Shown piece by piece: positions 26,136 through 38,000 of a stretch of 41,868 nucleotides of DNA. Source of the stretch: Rhodopirellula sp. Lineage in GTDB: Bacteria; Planctomycetota; Planctomycetia; Pirellulales; Pirellulaceae. The stretch is from contig PAAT01000152.1 in assembly GCA_002698965.1 (NCBI GenBank), forward strand, positions 1 through 41,868, in the 5' to 3' direction. A program made the translations under genes and the position numbers. Under the pieces are notes generated by a model, which saw only the letters and a list, made by a program, of their open reading frames with translations, was not told where the DNA came from and searched no databases. The first letter of the stretch is position 1. Every line of letters begins with the position of its first letter.

Positions 26136-27902
26136 ATGAATTCCCCCGAATCTAAGAACGACAGAACGGATTCACCGTTCAGGTTTTCACCGTTTTTATA
26201 CGGTTTGCTTGGCAACTGTCTCCTCTATCTTTGCCTGCCCCCTGTTGGCTGGAGTTGGGCAGCGTGGTTAGCACCGGGTTGTTGGCTTCCATTGATTGCG
26301 GCTGAGAAGTTGAACTATCGAAACGCGTCATCCAAGCGTGTCTACTTCGGACTTTATGTCGCTCACGTAGGTTGTTGGCTAGCACTGCTACAGGGAATGC
26401 GATTAGCTCATTGGACCACCTACTTTGGCTGGGGTGCTCTTTCTATCTATCTGGGACTCTATCTACCGCTGTTTGTTTTTGCTGCCAGAACAATACATCA
26501 CCAACTAAAAGTATCGCTATCTTACTCGGCTGCCATCAGTTGGGTGTGCGTGGAATGGATTCGCGGGTATGTTATTTCCGGATTTTCCATGGGCTCTCTC
26601 TCCCATTCCCAGGTGGATCATCTTTGGTTCATCCAAACCGCGGACCTCGGTGGCGGATTTTGCATTTCCTTCATATTGGTATTAGGAGCAGGGTTACTCT
26701 ATCGCATCTGGAAACAGGTTACATCAAAAGACCAAAGCTCAGACCCACCCATTAAAAAGCCTGCTCTCACATTAAGCCCTACATACGAAGGGATTCTGTT
26801 CGGAGTGATACTCTTAGGTTGTTGGACCTATGGACACACTCGCCTTAGCGAATTCACCTCTGTTACCACTGCAGAAGCATCGCTTGTTTCTGTGGGGCTT
26901 ATCCAAGGAGTCACTTATACCGAGTTTGAATTATCGTATGAAAAATATTTGAAGAAGGAGAGAGAGAAAGGAGAGATGTACAATCGACAATCGATGCTTG
27001 CACTCGAAGACGAGCCCGGATTAAACCTTCTCGTCTGGCCGGAATCGATGTATCCGATTGGCCCGCTATTAGTCACCGGGACCAATCAAACGTTCCTTCA
27101 CGTTCCTAAAAATCAAAGAGATGTCTCTCGAGATCAGGACGCGGTCCAAGCATGGGCCAGCAAACTCCAGACAAATCAACGTCAGCAGCATCAGGCTTTA
27201 CTGACTTATTTGAACGGTAGTCGAGATCAAAGAGTATTGGGCAAAGCTCTGCTGATCGGGGGAACGAGTGCTATTGATTTAACGACCGAAGCCACTCCCA
27301 TGTACAATACCGCCGTTTTAGTTTCACCAGAGGGCAAAGTATTAGATATGTATCACAAAAATCATCTAGTGATGTTTGGAGAGTATATTCCGCTAGGTGA
27401 GACGTTCCCAAGCCTTTACAACCTCTTACCAATTTCAGCTTTAGCCCCCGGAACGGGTGAGCTGTTGTTTGATATTCAAGGAGTCAAATTCTGTCCAAAT
27501 ATATGTTTTGAAAGTACGGTGCCTCATCGAATCAGGAACATGATGCTGGCAACGGACGCTGATGGTCGACGTCCCGATGTTATGCTAAACCTAACGAATG
27601 ACGGTTGGTTCTGGGGATCGTCTATCCTTGACTTGCATTTACGAAGTAATATTTTGCGAGCGGTAGAGTTTCGACGTCCAAATCTAGTGGCTGCCAATAC
27701 AGGAATTTCTGGTTGGATTGGGCCATCTGGCAGACTAAAGGGGAAAGTGGAGAAGAAAGAAGAGGGATATCTGATCGCCAAAGTGGGAAGGTCGTCTTTC
27801 GATAGTTTTTATCTAATTCATGGCGACATTTTTGCACTAATTTGTGGGCTCATTACGGTAATTTCCTTGTGCAAAGCACTCTCTACTAAATCTAACACCT
27901 AG
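26136..27902 (+). CDS. lnt: Apolipoprotein N-acyltransferase Lnt
   Basis: This 588-residue inner-membrane enzyme adds the third acyl chain to the N-terminal cysteine of lipoproteins. Several hydrophobic helices fill roughly residues 10-240, and an external nitrilase-type domain follows. Its triad is Glu303 (VWPES), Lys408 (YHKNHLV) and Cys457 (NICFEST). HLVMFGEYIPLGE is close to the canonical HLVPFGEY loop. It is longer than E. coli Lnt (512), with inserted loops near residues 265-350. It fits a diderm organism with outer-membrane lipoproteins. A short ATG five bases upstream stops after two codons. Confidence 0.9.
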   Translation: MNSPESKNDRTDSPFRFSPFLYGLLGNCLLYLCLPPVGWSWAAWLAPGCWLPLIAAEKLNYRNASSKRVYFGLYVAHVGCWLALLQGMRLAHWTTYFGWGALSIYLGLYLPLFVFAARTIHHQLKVSLSYSAAISWVCVEWIRGYVISGFSMGSLSHSQVDHLWFIQTADLGGGFCISFILVLGAGLLYRIWKQVTSKDQSSDPPIKKPALTLSPTYEGILFGVILLGCWTYGHTRLSEFTSVTTAEASLVSVGLIQGVTYTEFELSYEKYLKKEREKGEMYNRQSMLALEDEPGLNLLVWPESMYPIGPLLVTGTNQTFLHVPKNQRDVSRDQDAVQAWASKLQTNQRQQHQALLTYLNGSRDQRVLGKALLIGGTSAIDLTTEATPMYNTAVLVSPEGKVLDMYHKNHLVMFGEYIPLGETFPSLYNLLPISALAPGTGELLFDIQGVKFCPNICFESTVPHRIRNMMLATDADGRRPDVMLNLTNDGWFWGSSILDLHLRSNILRAVEFRRPNLVAANTGISGWIGPSGRLKGKVEKKEEGYLIAKVGRSSFDSFYLIHGDIFALICGLITVISLCKALSTKSNT

Positions 27903-28225
27903 CCTAAATCCTCTCGAAACATAGCTGCTATACAAACGATTCTGCATATAATTAATTGTCCTCACTGAATTCGAACCCTGAGATACGCATTTTAATCACC
28001 TTTCAAATTGCCCAGATTAACAGTAATTGATTGACATTGGTAAAAACTGAGACTTATATTGATTTCAACGGGTAGGTTTGTCCGAATTTTAAGAATGAGC
28101 GATTGGATAGATTGCTTGCGCTAAGTGTGTATATAGCATCGTTACCACTTTTATAAGTGAGTGAGGACGGACAAGCTTAGTTCCGAACTAACCAACGGTT
28201 ATTCGTTTAGGAAAGCATTAGTGTC
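27903..28225. other. Non-coding stretch before the coiled-coil gene
   Basis: No gene is seen in this 323-base gap. It holds a good sigma-70-type promoter (28031-28060) and a small stem-loop, CACTT (28146-28150) with AAGTG (28155-28159). Confidence 0.6.
28031..28060 (+). promoter_or_regulatory. Sigma-70-type promoter for the coiled-coil gene
   Basis: A perfect TTGACA at 28031-28036 is followed after 18 bases by TATATT at 28055-28060 (five of six matches). It would give a leader of about 160 bases before ATG 28226. Confidence 0.65.
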
Positions 28226-29047
28226 ATGACACTGATTGGAAAAATATTTACCGTACTGATTTTCATCATGAGCTTCTTGTTCATGGGGTTCTCTATCACG
28301 GTCTATCAAACGCATGTCGACCTTCAGACCGCTGCAAAGACGGTGGAAGATCGAAATACGAACCTCGAAAGTTTGAGAACGACCTTGGAAAATGAAAAAA
28401 AGGCCGTTGAAGACAGTTTAAAGCGTGAACGTATCGCTCGAGCTTATGCTTTAGCAGCTTTGGAAACTCAAGTTGAAGCGGTCGCTGCTGATTTAGCGGA
28501 CAAGGAAGAGATCGTAAAAACCACTCAGGCTCGAAGTAATGATCTGTCTGATGCATTAAGAATTGCGGAAGCGACCAAGAAACAATTGACTACAGAAGTT
28601 GAAGGTTTACGGGTAGACATTAACGACGCCCAACAGCGTACAGACACCTTCTTCGCTCAAATCCTAACTTTGACCGATGAAGTAAATCACCTAAAGAGTT
28701 TGAAAACTCAGGCTCAAGAGCGTGAAAGCCAGCTAAGAAATCAAATTGGCCGCTTATCGAATGTAGTCCAGCGTAATGGTCTCGATGAATTCACTGATGT
28801 CCTCGATAAGCCACCAGCGTTAGACGGACGTGTCATTGCTATTCAAAAGGATTTACTACAGATCTCATTAGGTCAGGACGACGGACTGCGTATCGGGCAT
28901 CGGCTCGATGTCTATCGCGGAGCACTTTATCTAGGTCGCGTTCAAATTCGCGAGACCCAACCAAGTTCAGCAGTATGCGAAATCATCCCTGAATACCAAA
29001 AGGGCCAAATTCGTAAAGATGATAACGTCATCACTAACTTAAACTAG
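28226..29047 (+). CDS. Membrane-anchored coiled-coil protein
   Basis: This 273-residue protein has one N-terminal membrane helix (about residues 5-27, LIGKIFTVLIFIMSFLFMGF), then a long coiled coil to about residue 180 rich in Glu, Lys, Gln and Ala, and a C-terminal globular domain of about 80 residues (DGRVIAIQKDLLQISLGQDDGL onward). The architecture recalls MreC- and FlgT-like envelope proteins, with the bulk outside the membrane, but no family can be named. A good promoter lies upstream, and a tiny one-helix membrane protein gene follows 36 bases later. Confidence 0.75.
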   Translation: MTLIGKIFTVLIFIMSFLFMGFSITVYQTHVDLQTAAKTVEDRNTNLESLRTTLENEKKAVEDSLKRERIARAYALAALETQVEAVAADLADKEEIVKTTQARSNDLSDALRIAEATKKQLTTEVEGLRVDINDAQQRTDTFFAQILTLTDEVNHLKSLKTQAQERESQLRNQIGRLSNVVQRNGLDEFTDVLDKPPALDGRVIAIQKDLLQISLGQDDGLRIGHRLDVYRGALYLGRVQIRETQPSSAVCEIIPEYQKGQIRKDDNVITNLN

Positions 29048-29083
29048 CCGCCATAGTGATCCATTAACCCTTGGATTGAATCG

Positions 29084-29215
29084 ATGTTGAAACAGAAAAT
29101 TCGCCTTAATGTATACACGATGTTGTTGGTGCTTTCTTTCTTTGCAGTGACGACCTCAACCGTTCTGATGTACTTAGAATGGCAACGTTGGTTGGAACCT
29201 GGTGTCAACGTTTAA
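29084..29215 (+). CDS. 43-residue single-helix membrane protein
   Basis: An ATG at 29084 opens a frame of 43 codons ending with TAA at 29213-29215. The product is basic at the start (MLKQKIR), has one hydrophobic helix from about residue 11 to 31, and ends WQRWLEPGVNV. The codon use looks like that of the neighbours. It follows the membrane-anchored coiled-coil gene by 36 bases and is probably in the same operon, perhaps as a membrane partner. Function unknown; real expression is not shown by the sequence. Confidence 0.6.
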   Translation: MLKQKIRLNVYTMLLVLSFFAVTTSTVLMYLEWQRWLEPGVNV

Positions 29216-29582
29216 CCCATCGGTTTGCGTACTGTCAAAACAAATCAGCGGCCCTGTCTTCTTATTCTGGACTCAGCTAATTTCAAGTCCTTTGAAAACG
29301 CAGGACAAGCCTAAACGGTAGCCCAACGACGGGTAGTAATCTTCTTGATTTCCTAACAATTCCCGAGGGTTCTTTCATGGGCCCATCAACTTCTTAAAAA
29401 ACAAGTCCTAAACCCTTATTTATCAGTGACTTAGGACTCTCGATTCAACGCTCTCGGGTGATTGTTATCCCCCCCTAAATTTGGTAGAATCTTAATATTC
29501 AAAACCGTCTGGGGGGTGAGCATTTGAGGCTTGTTTTTCAGGGTTTTTCTTATCTAAAACAGGACGCTGAAAGGACAGACAC
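29216..29582. other. Leader region of gyrA with inverted repeats
   Basis: This 367-base stretch carries no gene that I can support. It holds an 8-bp inverted repeat (AGTCCTAA 29404-29411, TTAGGACT 29431-29438), a 10-base palindrome ATGGGCCCAT near 29378, and a possible promoter at 29463-29490. Confidence 0.5.
29463..29490 (+). promoter_or_regulatory. Candidate gyrA promoter
   Basis: TTGTTA (29463-29468) and TAGAAT (29485-29490) are separated by 16 bases; the -10 box is preceded by TGG, close to an extended -10. It lies about 90 bases before the gyrA start. Moderate to weak evidence. Confidence 0.4.
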
Positions 29583-32288
29583 TTGTCTAGCGATGAAACC
29601 CCTCCTGAAGACGAAAATCAGGGCGATGATGGTTACCAGGATGGAACTCTGATCGATTTACCAATCGAAGATGAGCTTAAAAACAGCTATCTCACCTATG
29701 CAATGAGTGTGATTGTTTCTCGGGCGCTGCCTGATGTAAGAGATGGGCTTAAACCGTCTCAGAGACGTATTCTGGTCGCCATGAACGATCTTAACCTCTC
29801 ACCAGGAGCTCATCGCGTAAAATGCGCAAAAATCGCCGGGGACACTTCTGGTAATTACCACCCGCACGGTGAAGGAGTTATCTATCCCACACTGGTTCGT
29901 ATGGCTCAGGAATGGAACATGCGGCATGTTTTAGTGGATAAACAGGGTAACTTTGGTTCCATTGCCGGCCTGCCTGCTGCTGCAATGCGATATACCGAAG
30001 CGCGCATGTCCTCGGCCGCCAGCTTGATGCTGGAAGACATCAAACTCGACACCGTCGACTTCACCCCCACCTATGATGAAACGCGCACGGAACCTACTGT
30101 CTTACCGGCCAAATTCCCTAACTTATTGGTCAATGGTACAAGTGGTATCGCGGTGGGCATGGCCACCTCAATACCCCCTCATAACCTTCGAGAAGTTTGC
30201 GATGCACTGATTACTCTAATCGATGATCCAGATACTCCAATCATGGATTTATTAGAAATTGTACAGGGCCCTGATTTTCCAACGGGGGGAACCATTTGTG
30301 GGCGCAGTGGGATTCGCAAGGGTTACCTAACTGGGCGCGGTACGGTGATTGTTCGCGCGAAAGCCAGTATTTCAGAACTCGATCGTGGGCGTTCGAGAAT
30401 TATCATCTCAGAAATTCCTTTTCACCAAAATCGAGACCGCGTTGTTGAAAAGATTGCCGGACTGGTTAATGACGGACGCGTCAAAGGGATTTCTGGTATC
30501 CGCGACGAGTCGGATCTCAAAGAACCCGTTCGAATCGTGATCGATATTAAACGTGATCAAAACCCTGATGTTGTACTCAATCTTTTGTACAAATATTCTA
30601 ACCTTCAGGAAACAATTTCGATCATCCTGTTAGCTTTGGTAGACGGGAAACCTCGCACTCTGAATCTAAAAGAGATGCTGGAAGAGTATATTCGCCACCG
30701 AGTGGAAGTCATTCGTCGACGTACTCAGTTCCTGTTGGCTAAAGCACGTCGTAGAAAGCACGTGGTTGAAGGTCAGCTAATCGCGCTGGCAGACATTGAT
30801 GAAATCATCAAAATTGTCCGCAACTCAAGCAGCCACGCCGATGCCAAAACCAGACTAATGGGAATCGAGTGTCCTGCCTCGATGCTGCAGCGAGCTTTGG
30901 GTGATACTGGTTTCGAACAATTCCAACTAGAGCGTGGAGCCGCTGAGGTTTACCACTTAACGGCTGTTCAAGCTGATGCAATCCTCAGAATGACACTCAG
31001 TCAACTGGTCAATCTGGAACAGGAAAAGCTCGGAGATGAACATGGGAAACTGCTCGTCGAAATCACCGGTTATCTGGAAATACTGGGTGATCGTCAAAAC
31101 ATTCTGGACATTATTAAAAATGACCTGACCACCATTCGTGATAAGCATGGTGATGACAGGCGGACTGAAATTTCCAATCTGGAACTTGGTAATGTCAATA
31201 TGGATGACTTGATTACAGAAGAAACCATGGTGGTTTCAATCAGTCACCGCGGCTACATCAAGCGTATTCCTTCGAGCACTTATAAAGCACAACGCCGGGG
31301 CGGTAAAGGACTCAAAGGAGCCACTGTCGAAGAGGAAGATCCCATTCAGCACCTCTTTGTAGCCAGTACCCATGCCTACCTGCTCTTCTTCACCACCAAA
31401 GGAAAAGTCTACTGGCAGAAAGTCTATGGCATACCTGAATTAGGTCGTGGTAGCAAAGGTCGAGCTGTTATTAATCTGCTCAATCTTGATGAAGGTGAAA
31501 AAATTCTGGATTGCATTCCTGTCCGTGACTTCAACCTCGATGATCACTACCTGGCAATGGCAACTCGTCAGGGCCTTGTTAAAAAGACCGACCTATCGTC
31601 CTATAGTCGTCCCAAAAAGGGCGGAATCATTGCTATCAAGCTAAAAGATGATGATGAACTGGTCGACGTTGCCGTGGTCAAACCCGGAGATGAAATAGTA
31701 CTTTCCACTGCGGAAGGTATGGCAATTCGCTTCGCTCAGGAAGATGCTCGCCCAATGGGCCGTAACACCTCCGGTGTTAAGGGAATTAAAATTCAGGCTG
31801 GTGATTCGCTGGCTGGAATGGTTGTTGCTGATCCGAATGCCGACCTGCTAACAGTGTGCGAAAATGGCTATGGTAAACGAACTCCATTTGGCCCCAATCG
31901 TGACGATGTTGATGGTACGGAATCGTCCAGTAAAGTCTATCGAACTCAGAATCGTGGTGGTAAAGGCCTGCGAGACATTAAAGCGACTGAACGCAATGGA
32001 AAAGTGGTCGACATCATCCGAGTCGATGACGAGGACGAAGTTCTTATGATGACTAAAGGAGGTAAGATTCAACGTATTCGCGCCGAAGAAATTAGCGTCG
32101 TGGGCCGAAATACACAAGGTGTTCGAATCATGAAAACTGACGATGATCAAATTGCAGCCGTGGTTCGCATCCCTCCCGAAGAAATCAGTGAAGAGGATGA
32201 AGCAGCAGCTCAAATTGTTGACGACTCTCCAATTTCAGAAACATCTGAAGAACCGGATGCTTCCACCGACCAACCGTCCGAAGAATAA
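29583..32288 (+). CDS. gyrA: DNA gyrase subunit A
   Basis: This 901-residue protein is the breakage-reunion subunit of gyrase. The active-site tyrosine is Tyr137 (AAMRYTEAR). The C-terminal wrapping domain carries the GyrA box QRRGGKG at 570-576, which marks it as gyrase rather than topoisomerase IV, and ends in an acidic tail. The start is TTG at 29583, supported by AAAGGA seven bases upstream. In the quinolone-determining region the order after HPHG is Glu97-Gly98-Val-Ile-Tyr-Pro102, so the E. coli Ser83 and Asp87 positions are Gly and Pro. gyrB is not in this window. Confidence 0.96.
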   Translation: MSSDETPPEDENQGDDGYQDGTLIDLPIEDELKNSYLTYAMSVIVSRALPDVRDGLKPSQRRILVAMNDLNLSPGAHRVKCAKIAGDTSGNYHPHGEGVIYPTLVRMAQEWNMRHVLVDKQGNFGSIAGLPAAAMRYTEARMSSAASLMLEDIKLDTVDFTPTYDETRTEPTVLPAKFPNLLVNGTSGIAVGMATSIPPHNLREVCDALITLIDDPDTPIMDLLEIVQGPDFPTGGTICGRSGIRKGYLTGRGTVIVRAKASISELDRGRSRIIISEIPFHQNRDRVVEKIAGLVNDGRVKGISGIRDESDLKEPVRIVIDIKRDQNPDVVLNLLYKYSNLQETISIILLALVDGKPRTLNLKEMLEEYIRHRVEVIRRRTQFLLAKARRRKHVVEGQLIALADIDEIIKIVRNSSSHADAKTRLMGIECPASMLQRALGDTGFEQFQLERGAAEVYHLTAVQADAILRMTLSQLVNLEQEKLGDEHGKLLVEITGYLEILGDRQNILDIIKNDLTTIRDKHGDDRRTEISNLELGNVNMDDLITEETMVVSISHRGYIKRIPSSTYKAQRRGGKGLKGATVEEEDPIQHLFVASTHAYLLFFTTKGKVYWQKVYGIPELGRGSKGRAVINLLNLDEGEKILDCIPVRDFNLDDHYLAMATRQGLVKKTDLSSYSRPKKGGIIAIKLKDDDELVDVAVVKPGDEIVLSTAEGMAIRFAQEDARPMGRNTSGVKGIKIQAGDSLAGMVVADPNADLLTVCENGYGKRTPFGPNRDDVDGTESSSKVYRTQNRGGKGLRDIKATERNGKVVDIIRVDDEDEVLMMTKGGKIQRIRAEEISVVGRNTQGVRIMKTDDDQIAAVVRIPPEEISEEDEAAAQIVDDSPISETSEEPDASTDQPSEE

Positions 32289-32302
32289 TTATCCTCCATC
32301 GT

Positions 32303-33347
<1,045 letters not shown>

Positions 33348-33365
33348 GGTAGCAGGAAGAGTGTC

Positions 33366-34280
33366 GTGCGTGCGGTTGTCACAGGTGCAAACGGATTCGT
33401 CGCTGGCCATCTCATCGACCATTTATTGGACGAAGATGATACAGTCTTGGCATTTACACGCACTAACAACTGCCAACTAGCACTCTCGGAACAGTTGAAC
33501 ACGGGGGTCTGGGACATCACCACTCCCGCTTCCGTTGGCATCGTCCAGCAAATTCGTGAATTCAACCCGGAGGTCATTTACCATCTGGCTGCCATCAGCG
33601 TTCGCTCTCGCTGCGGTGCCACAGAACCGTCTGAGGAAGCTACCCTGGTCAATGTTCAAGGTTCACGCCATATTGCCGAATGCTGCCTGTTGCTTCCTCA
33701 CGTTCCGAAACTGATATTCACCAGTAGCGTCTATGTCTATGGCTCTTCGTATGACCGAATCACCAGAGTCAACGAAGCAAGTGAAGTTTGTCCAGACAAT
33801 GGTTATGGCATCAGCAAGCTAATGGCGGAGCATGCACTGCTGAAGTACGGTGAGACACTGCCACTGATCATTGCCCGGGCCTTTCAACACACAGGGCCAC
33901 GGCAAAGAGGTTCATTATTAATTCCTGAATGGGTTCACAAACTACAAAGAGAACCGTCTCCACTAGAGGTTTATAACCTTCAAACCTGGATCGATTACTC
34001 AGATGCCCGCGATGTTGCCAGAGCTTATCGAATTCTGGCTCAGGAAGCCCCAACAGGTCAGATCTATAATGTCGGAAGTGGCACAGCGGTACAATCCGGT
34101 GAGATACTGCATACTTTACAAGCTATTTTGGGGACGTCAAAGCAAGCCACTGAATCTAACCCTGGGGAAAATTTCCTACCGATAGCGGATATCCAAAAAA
34201 TCCAGTCACAAACAAGCTGGCAACCTGAGTATGTACTCCAGCAGACACTTCAGGATTTTGTAAACGAATTCAACACTTAA
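33366..34280 (+). CDS. NAD-dependent epimerase/dehydratase, probable GDP-6-deoxymannose reductase
   Basis: This 304-residue extended SDR has the glycine-rich loop at residues 7-14 (GANGFVAG), Ser121 in FTSSVYVYG, and the Tyr147-Lys151 pair in GYGISK. The RAFQHTGPRQ segment matches the RPFNHTGPGQ signature of GDP-6-deoxy-D-mannose reductase (Rmd) more than fucose synthase, so GDP-D-rhamnose is the likely product. The GTG start at 33366 follows an AGGAAG ribosome site. It lies between gmd and the SRAP gene, with gaps of 18 and 10 bases. The Rmd call is an inference from motif and context. Confidence 0.85.
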   Translation: MRAVVTGANGFVAGHLIDHLLDEDDTVLAFTRTNNCQLALSEQLNTGVWDITTPASVGIVQQIREFNPEVIYHLAAISVRSRCGATEPSEEATLVNVQGSRHIAECCLLLPHVPKLIFTSSVYVYGSSYDRITRVNEASEVCPDNGYGISKLMAEHALLKYGETLPLIIARAFQHTGPRQRGSLLIPEWVHKLQREPSPLEVYNLQTWIDYSDARDVARAYRILAQEAPTGQIYNVGSGTAVQSGEILHTLQAILGTSKQATESNPGENFLPIADIQKIQSQTSWQPEYVLQQTLQDFVNEFNT

Positions 34281-34290
34281 GGCTCATACA

Positions 34291-35004
34291 GTGTGTGGAC
34301 GCTTCACCTTACAGACCTCACTAGACACACTAGGAGAGCATTTTCTGTTTGATATCCCTGCTGATATCACTCTGGCGCCCAAATGGAACATCGCTCCAAC
34401 TCACAGTATTGCCACATTACTTTGGAATCAGGGGAAACGGCACTATGGCCGTATGCACTGGGGCCTTATCCCTCGCTGGGCTAAAGATAATTCAAGGGCC
34501 GCTAAGATGATCAACGCTCGTTGTGAGACCATTCGTGAAAAGCCTTCGTTTCGGGAACCCTTCAAGAAACAACGTTGTTTAATTCTTGCCGACGGATACT
34601 ACGAATGGAAACCGGATAATCCTTCCAGACAACCTGTCTACATCCATCATCGTGAACATCGTCCCTTCGCCTTCGCCGGACTCTGGGAAGTCTGGTCACC
34701 TCCCAACAGACAGTCTGGTGGACGGAGGTGGTGGACTGTCACGATCATCACCACCGATGCGAACGAAATGACAAGTCATTGGCATCACCGTATGCCAGTT
34801 ATTTTAAGTCCCGAAGACTACGATCGTTGGCTCGACCCAACCAACGACGCCTTGGACTCATTGCATCAATTGCTAATTGAACCCGCAGAGAAGAATCAGA
34901 TGAGCGACTTCGAAATAACCCCTGTTTCTACGCGGGTCAATCGGATCATCCATGATGATCCGGACTGTATCAAGCCAGATGCTACTCAGCAGGAATTGTT
35001 CTGA
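34291..35004 (+). CDS. SRAP-domain abasic-site protein (YedK/HMCES-like)
   Basis: This 237-residue protein belongs to the SOS-response-associated peptidase family, which shields abasic sites in single-stranded DNA through a covalent link to Cys2. The sequence opens MCGRF, so Cys2 becomes N-terminal after Met removal. The other active residues are in place: Asn75 (MINARCET), Glu105 (GYYEW) and His166 (HHRMP). The start codon is GTG at 34291. It is an unusual operon partner for deoxysugar genes. Its last 23 bases overlap the end of the minus-strand cytochrome gene. Confidence 0.93.
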   Translation: MCGRFTLQTSLDTLGEHFLFDIPADITLAPKWNIAPTHSIATLLWNQGKRHYGRMHWGLIPRWAKDNSRAAKMINARCETIREKPSFREPFKKQRCLILADGYYEWKPDNPSRQPVYIHHREHRPFAFAGLWEVWSPPNRQSGGRRWWTVTIITTDANEMTSHWHHRMPVILSPEDYDRWLDPTNDALDSLHQLLIEPAEKNQMSDFEITPVSTRVNRIIHDDPDCIKPDATQQELF

Positions 35005-38000
35005 GAGTATAGTAAGCTTCAGCCGGGAAGAAGATGCTATCTTCTGCCGTTAGATTACGGATCTTAACGTCGTATACAAATCCCTCTCGCAACGCCTCTA
35101 GATTTAATTGTACGGACATCCTGTCTTCAGCCACGACAACAGATGTAATGCGATCAGTTTGTCTGTCCCGATCTCCACCACCGTATGAAGTTGTGGAAAC
35201 TCGAGTTGCCGACTGTACCGAGTAGTTTTCCAATTCTGAAGCTCGTTGCAGATCCACGACGGTTGTGAAGAGTATTTTAAAACCTTTAGCATTAGCTCTT
35301 ACCTCAGCAATTCCTGCCGGCAATTCAGCTGATGCAAAGTCCATTTTGGCCAGTGTGCCAATATTATTTGCACCTCCCCAGCCACTATCGCGAATAGAAG
35401 CAACATAAAGTTCCCCGGCTGGTGATACAGCAACTGCCAGCGGCCCAAGCAACGGCTCCCCCTCTTTGGGCTGATCTAAAGTTAAAGGATAGGCTGCTCC
35501 TTGCATCGTATCACCGACTTTTTGAAAGCTCATACGAATCAGTCTGCGAGTATCATATTCACAGCCCACCAGATGACCTTCAAATCGCCCAAAAATATTT
35601 CGACCCTCAGAATTTCTAGCTGTCGACGGCGTTTCAAGAAAGCAAATTCCATTGACGCTACGCGTCCATGGATGGGGAAGATCAATGGCAGGCGGTGTCA
35701 GGGGAGGCCGTTGATCACCTACTCGTTCCAGCTTGTTGATAAATCCAAAATGCTTACCTTGGACTACATGATTGATCTCGTTATACGGATTGTAATTTCC
35801 TTGATTATCCGACACATACAAATGTCCCGCAACATTTCGCGCCAACCCCATAGGAAAACGATGCCCTTTGGTATAAGTCATTACCTTAAACAAATAGGGA
35901 TTTGTTTTAGTAGGTTTGCGGGGCACCAAATGTAGCACCTGGCCCCGCAAATGGGCGGCCGCTTGACTGCGATCGTCCTGCTGGCAAGCGGTCGTGATAA
36001 AGTATCCTCCCTTGCCATCAGAGACCGGTCCTACTGTCCAGTCATGGTAATCTGCGGTATGCCCCCAGCCTGCTGCAACCGTTTGGACTTTCTCAAAATA
36101 CCCATCGGAGTCACGATCGAACATTCTCAATAGCGCGTATTTATTCACAACGTCTACATACTCTTTCTCTGCACGAACACCGTAAGGTGCAGCAAGTTCG
36201 TGAACGCCAATACTAAGTTGATCTTCCAGTCCGTCTTGATCGGTATCGACAGCTTTCCAAACACGGCCTTTGAGAGAAGTGATCCAAAGACTTCCATCCG
36301 GGGCCCAATCAATCCCTGTTGGCATAAATTCGTCAAAGAAAGGAAGGCGAGTGGTGACAACGCCTGGTATGACATGAAGTTGAGTTGGTTCCGGCGGTGC
36401 AATTTTGGCATCCAGAGGGGGGAAACGATCCACTTCCAAATTGCTTAAAAACTGAATTCTCAGCGTCTTTTCGTCGCCAATCAAACCATAGTATTGATCA
36501 TCAATAATAATGGGTCTGGCAGGAATTTGAACCCAACGGCTACCCTCTTGTCCGGCAACTACCAATCTAAACTCTGAATCTAACTCTTGAAGCTCAAGCG
36601 TCTTTGGGGCGATTCCAAGGAGGGGCTTAAATCCGAGTGGGACATTCTCTACATGAACTACACGTTCAATACCAGCCTGCCCATCTCGTTGATCATCTTT
36701 CCAAATTTCATACAAGTCCTGCGTTACAGAAACCCAGTATACTTTCCCCTGTAGATCGAATTTGAATCTCTGAGTCAGCCGTAGATAATCTTCCCTTTGC
36801 TCCCAACTATCCAAACTCGTGGCGAATTGGCCGGTCCGTTCTGGAAAAAGGATCTTTCCCTCATCATCAATAAGCTGAAAATCCGGAACTCCCTTAAAAC
36901 CATCTTTTAGACTTAAGCCACTCCAACTCTCACCGGCTGTCTCCCAAAACCAAACCTTACCTTTCGTTCGCTGGCGGGCTATATCTCCCTGCCACCATCC
37001 CAAAAAACTTCCTGCCTCCATATCCCACATGAGATTGTGACGATTTCGCAGGCCAATTAAAGCCGGTTTTATGTATTGCACACCATGATGGAAGACAACA
37101 TCGGTAAGTACCTTGGCACCCTGATCAACACCACGAGCGCCTGATTGTCTAGCAATACGCACTGCACCAGGGGTGGGTGGTTCAAAGCCTTCCTGATTCA
37201 ATATTTCCCAGACAGCATCCAATTGATGCGGCAAATGATTATCCAGTACACCACGGACCGCCAACTGTACAGAGGGCATTTCCATCCGTGGCACCATTCT
37301 CGCGGGATTACTAACCCAGCGACTAAACCAGACTTTACGAATACGACGACTGAGCAATGTTAAGTCTGGCCCTTTGGCATTCAAGGGAGCTTTGGGAGGG
37401 ATAACGCTCCCCACCTGATGACAACTAGTGCAACCGAAACCATCGGTTGTAACTAATCGGCTTCCGGCCTGGTGCAACTCGTCCTGACTAGGCTTCGATT
37501 CGACGGGAGTATGATGGAGGGCGATATAAGAATCATCCACTCTATCTTTCTCTACAAACCATCCTATCAATTCCTTCAGTTTTTCCTCGCTGAATCCAAA
37601 TTGAGGCATACGCACTTCAAGCCACGGCCTTCTCCCTGCGTCTTTCCGTTCAATGGCTGCTTTTAATGCCTGATCATGCAACTTATCACCCACGCCATTT
37701 AATGATGGAGGCGTTAACGCCGGCCTGAGACGCTCCAATCCCGGGATGCCTTTAGCAATCCTGTCCAGACTCTCTACAATTCCAGGCTGCTCATGGCGAG
37801 CATGACATTGAAAGCAGTTATTTTGGCGAACTAGTAGAGCTTGCGTTGTATCTGAATGAGATGACTTTACGTGAGTATAAAAGTCGACGAGAGATTTCCG
37901 ATCCCCTTCGGAAAGAAAGTAAGCCGGCCGTTGATTTTGAGTAGCAAGGCTATCCAAACACCCAAGCGTATCCTTGAAGTTCAACTTGATTTTATCTTCG

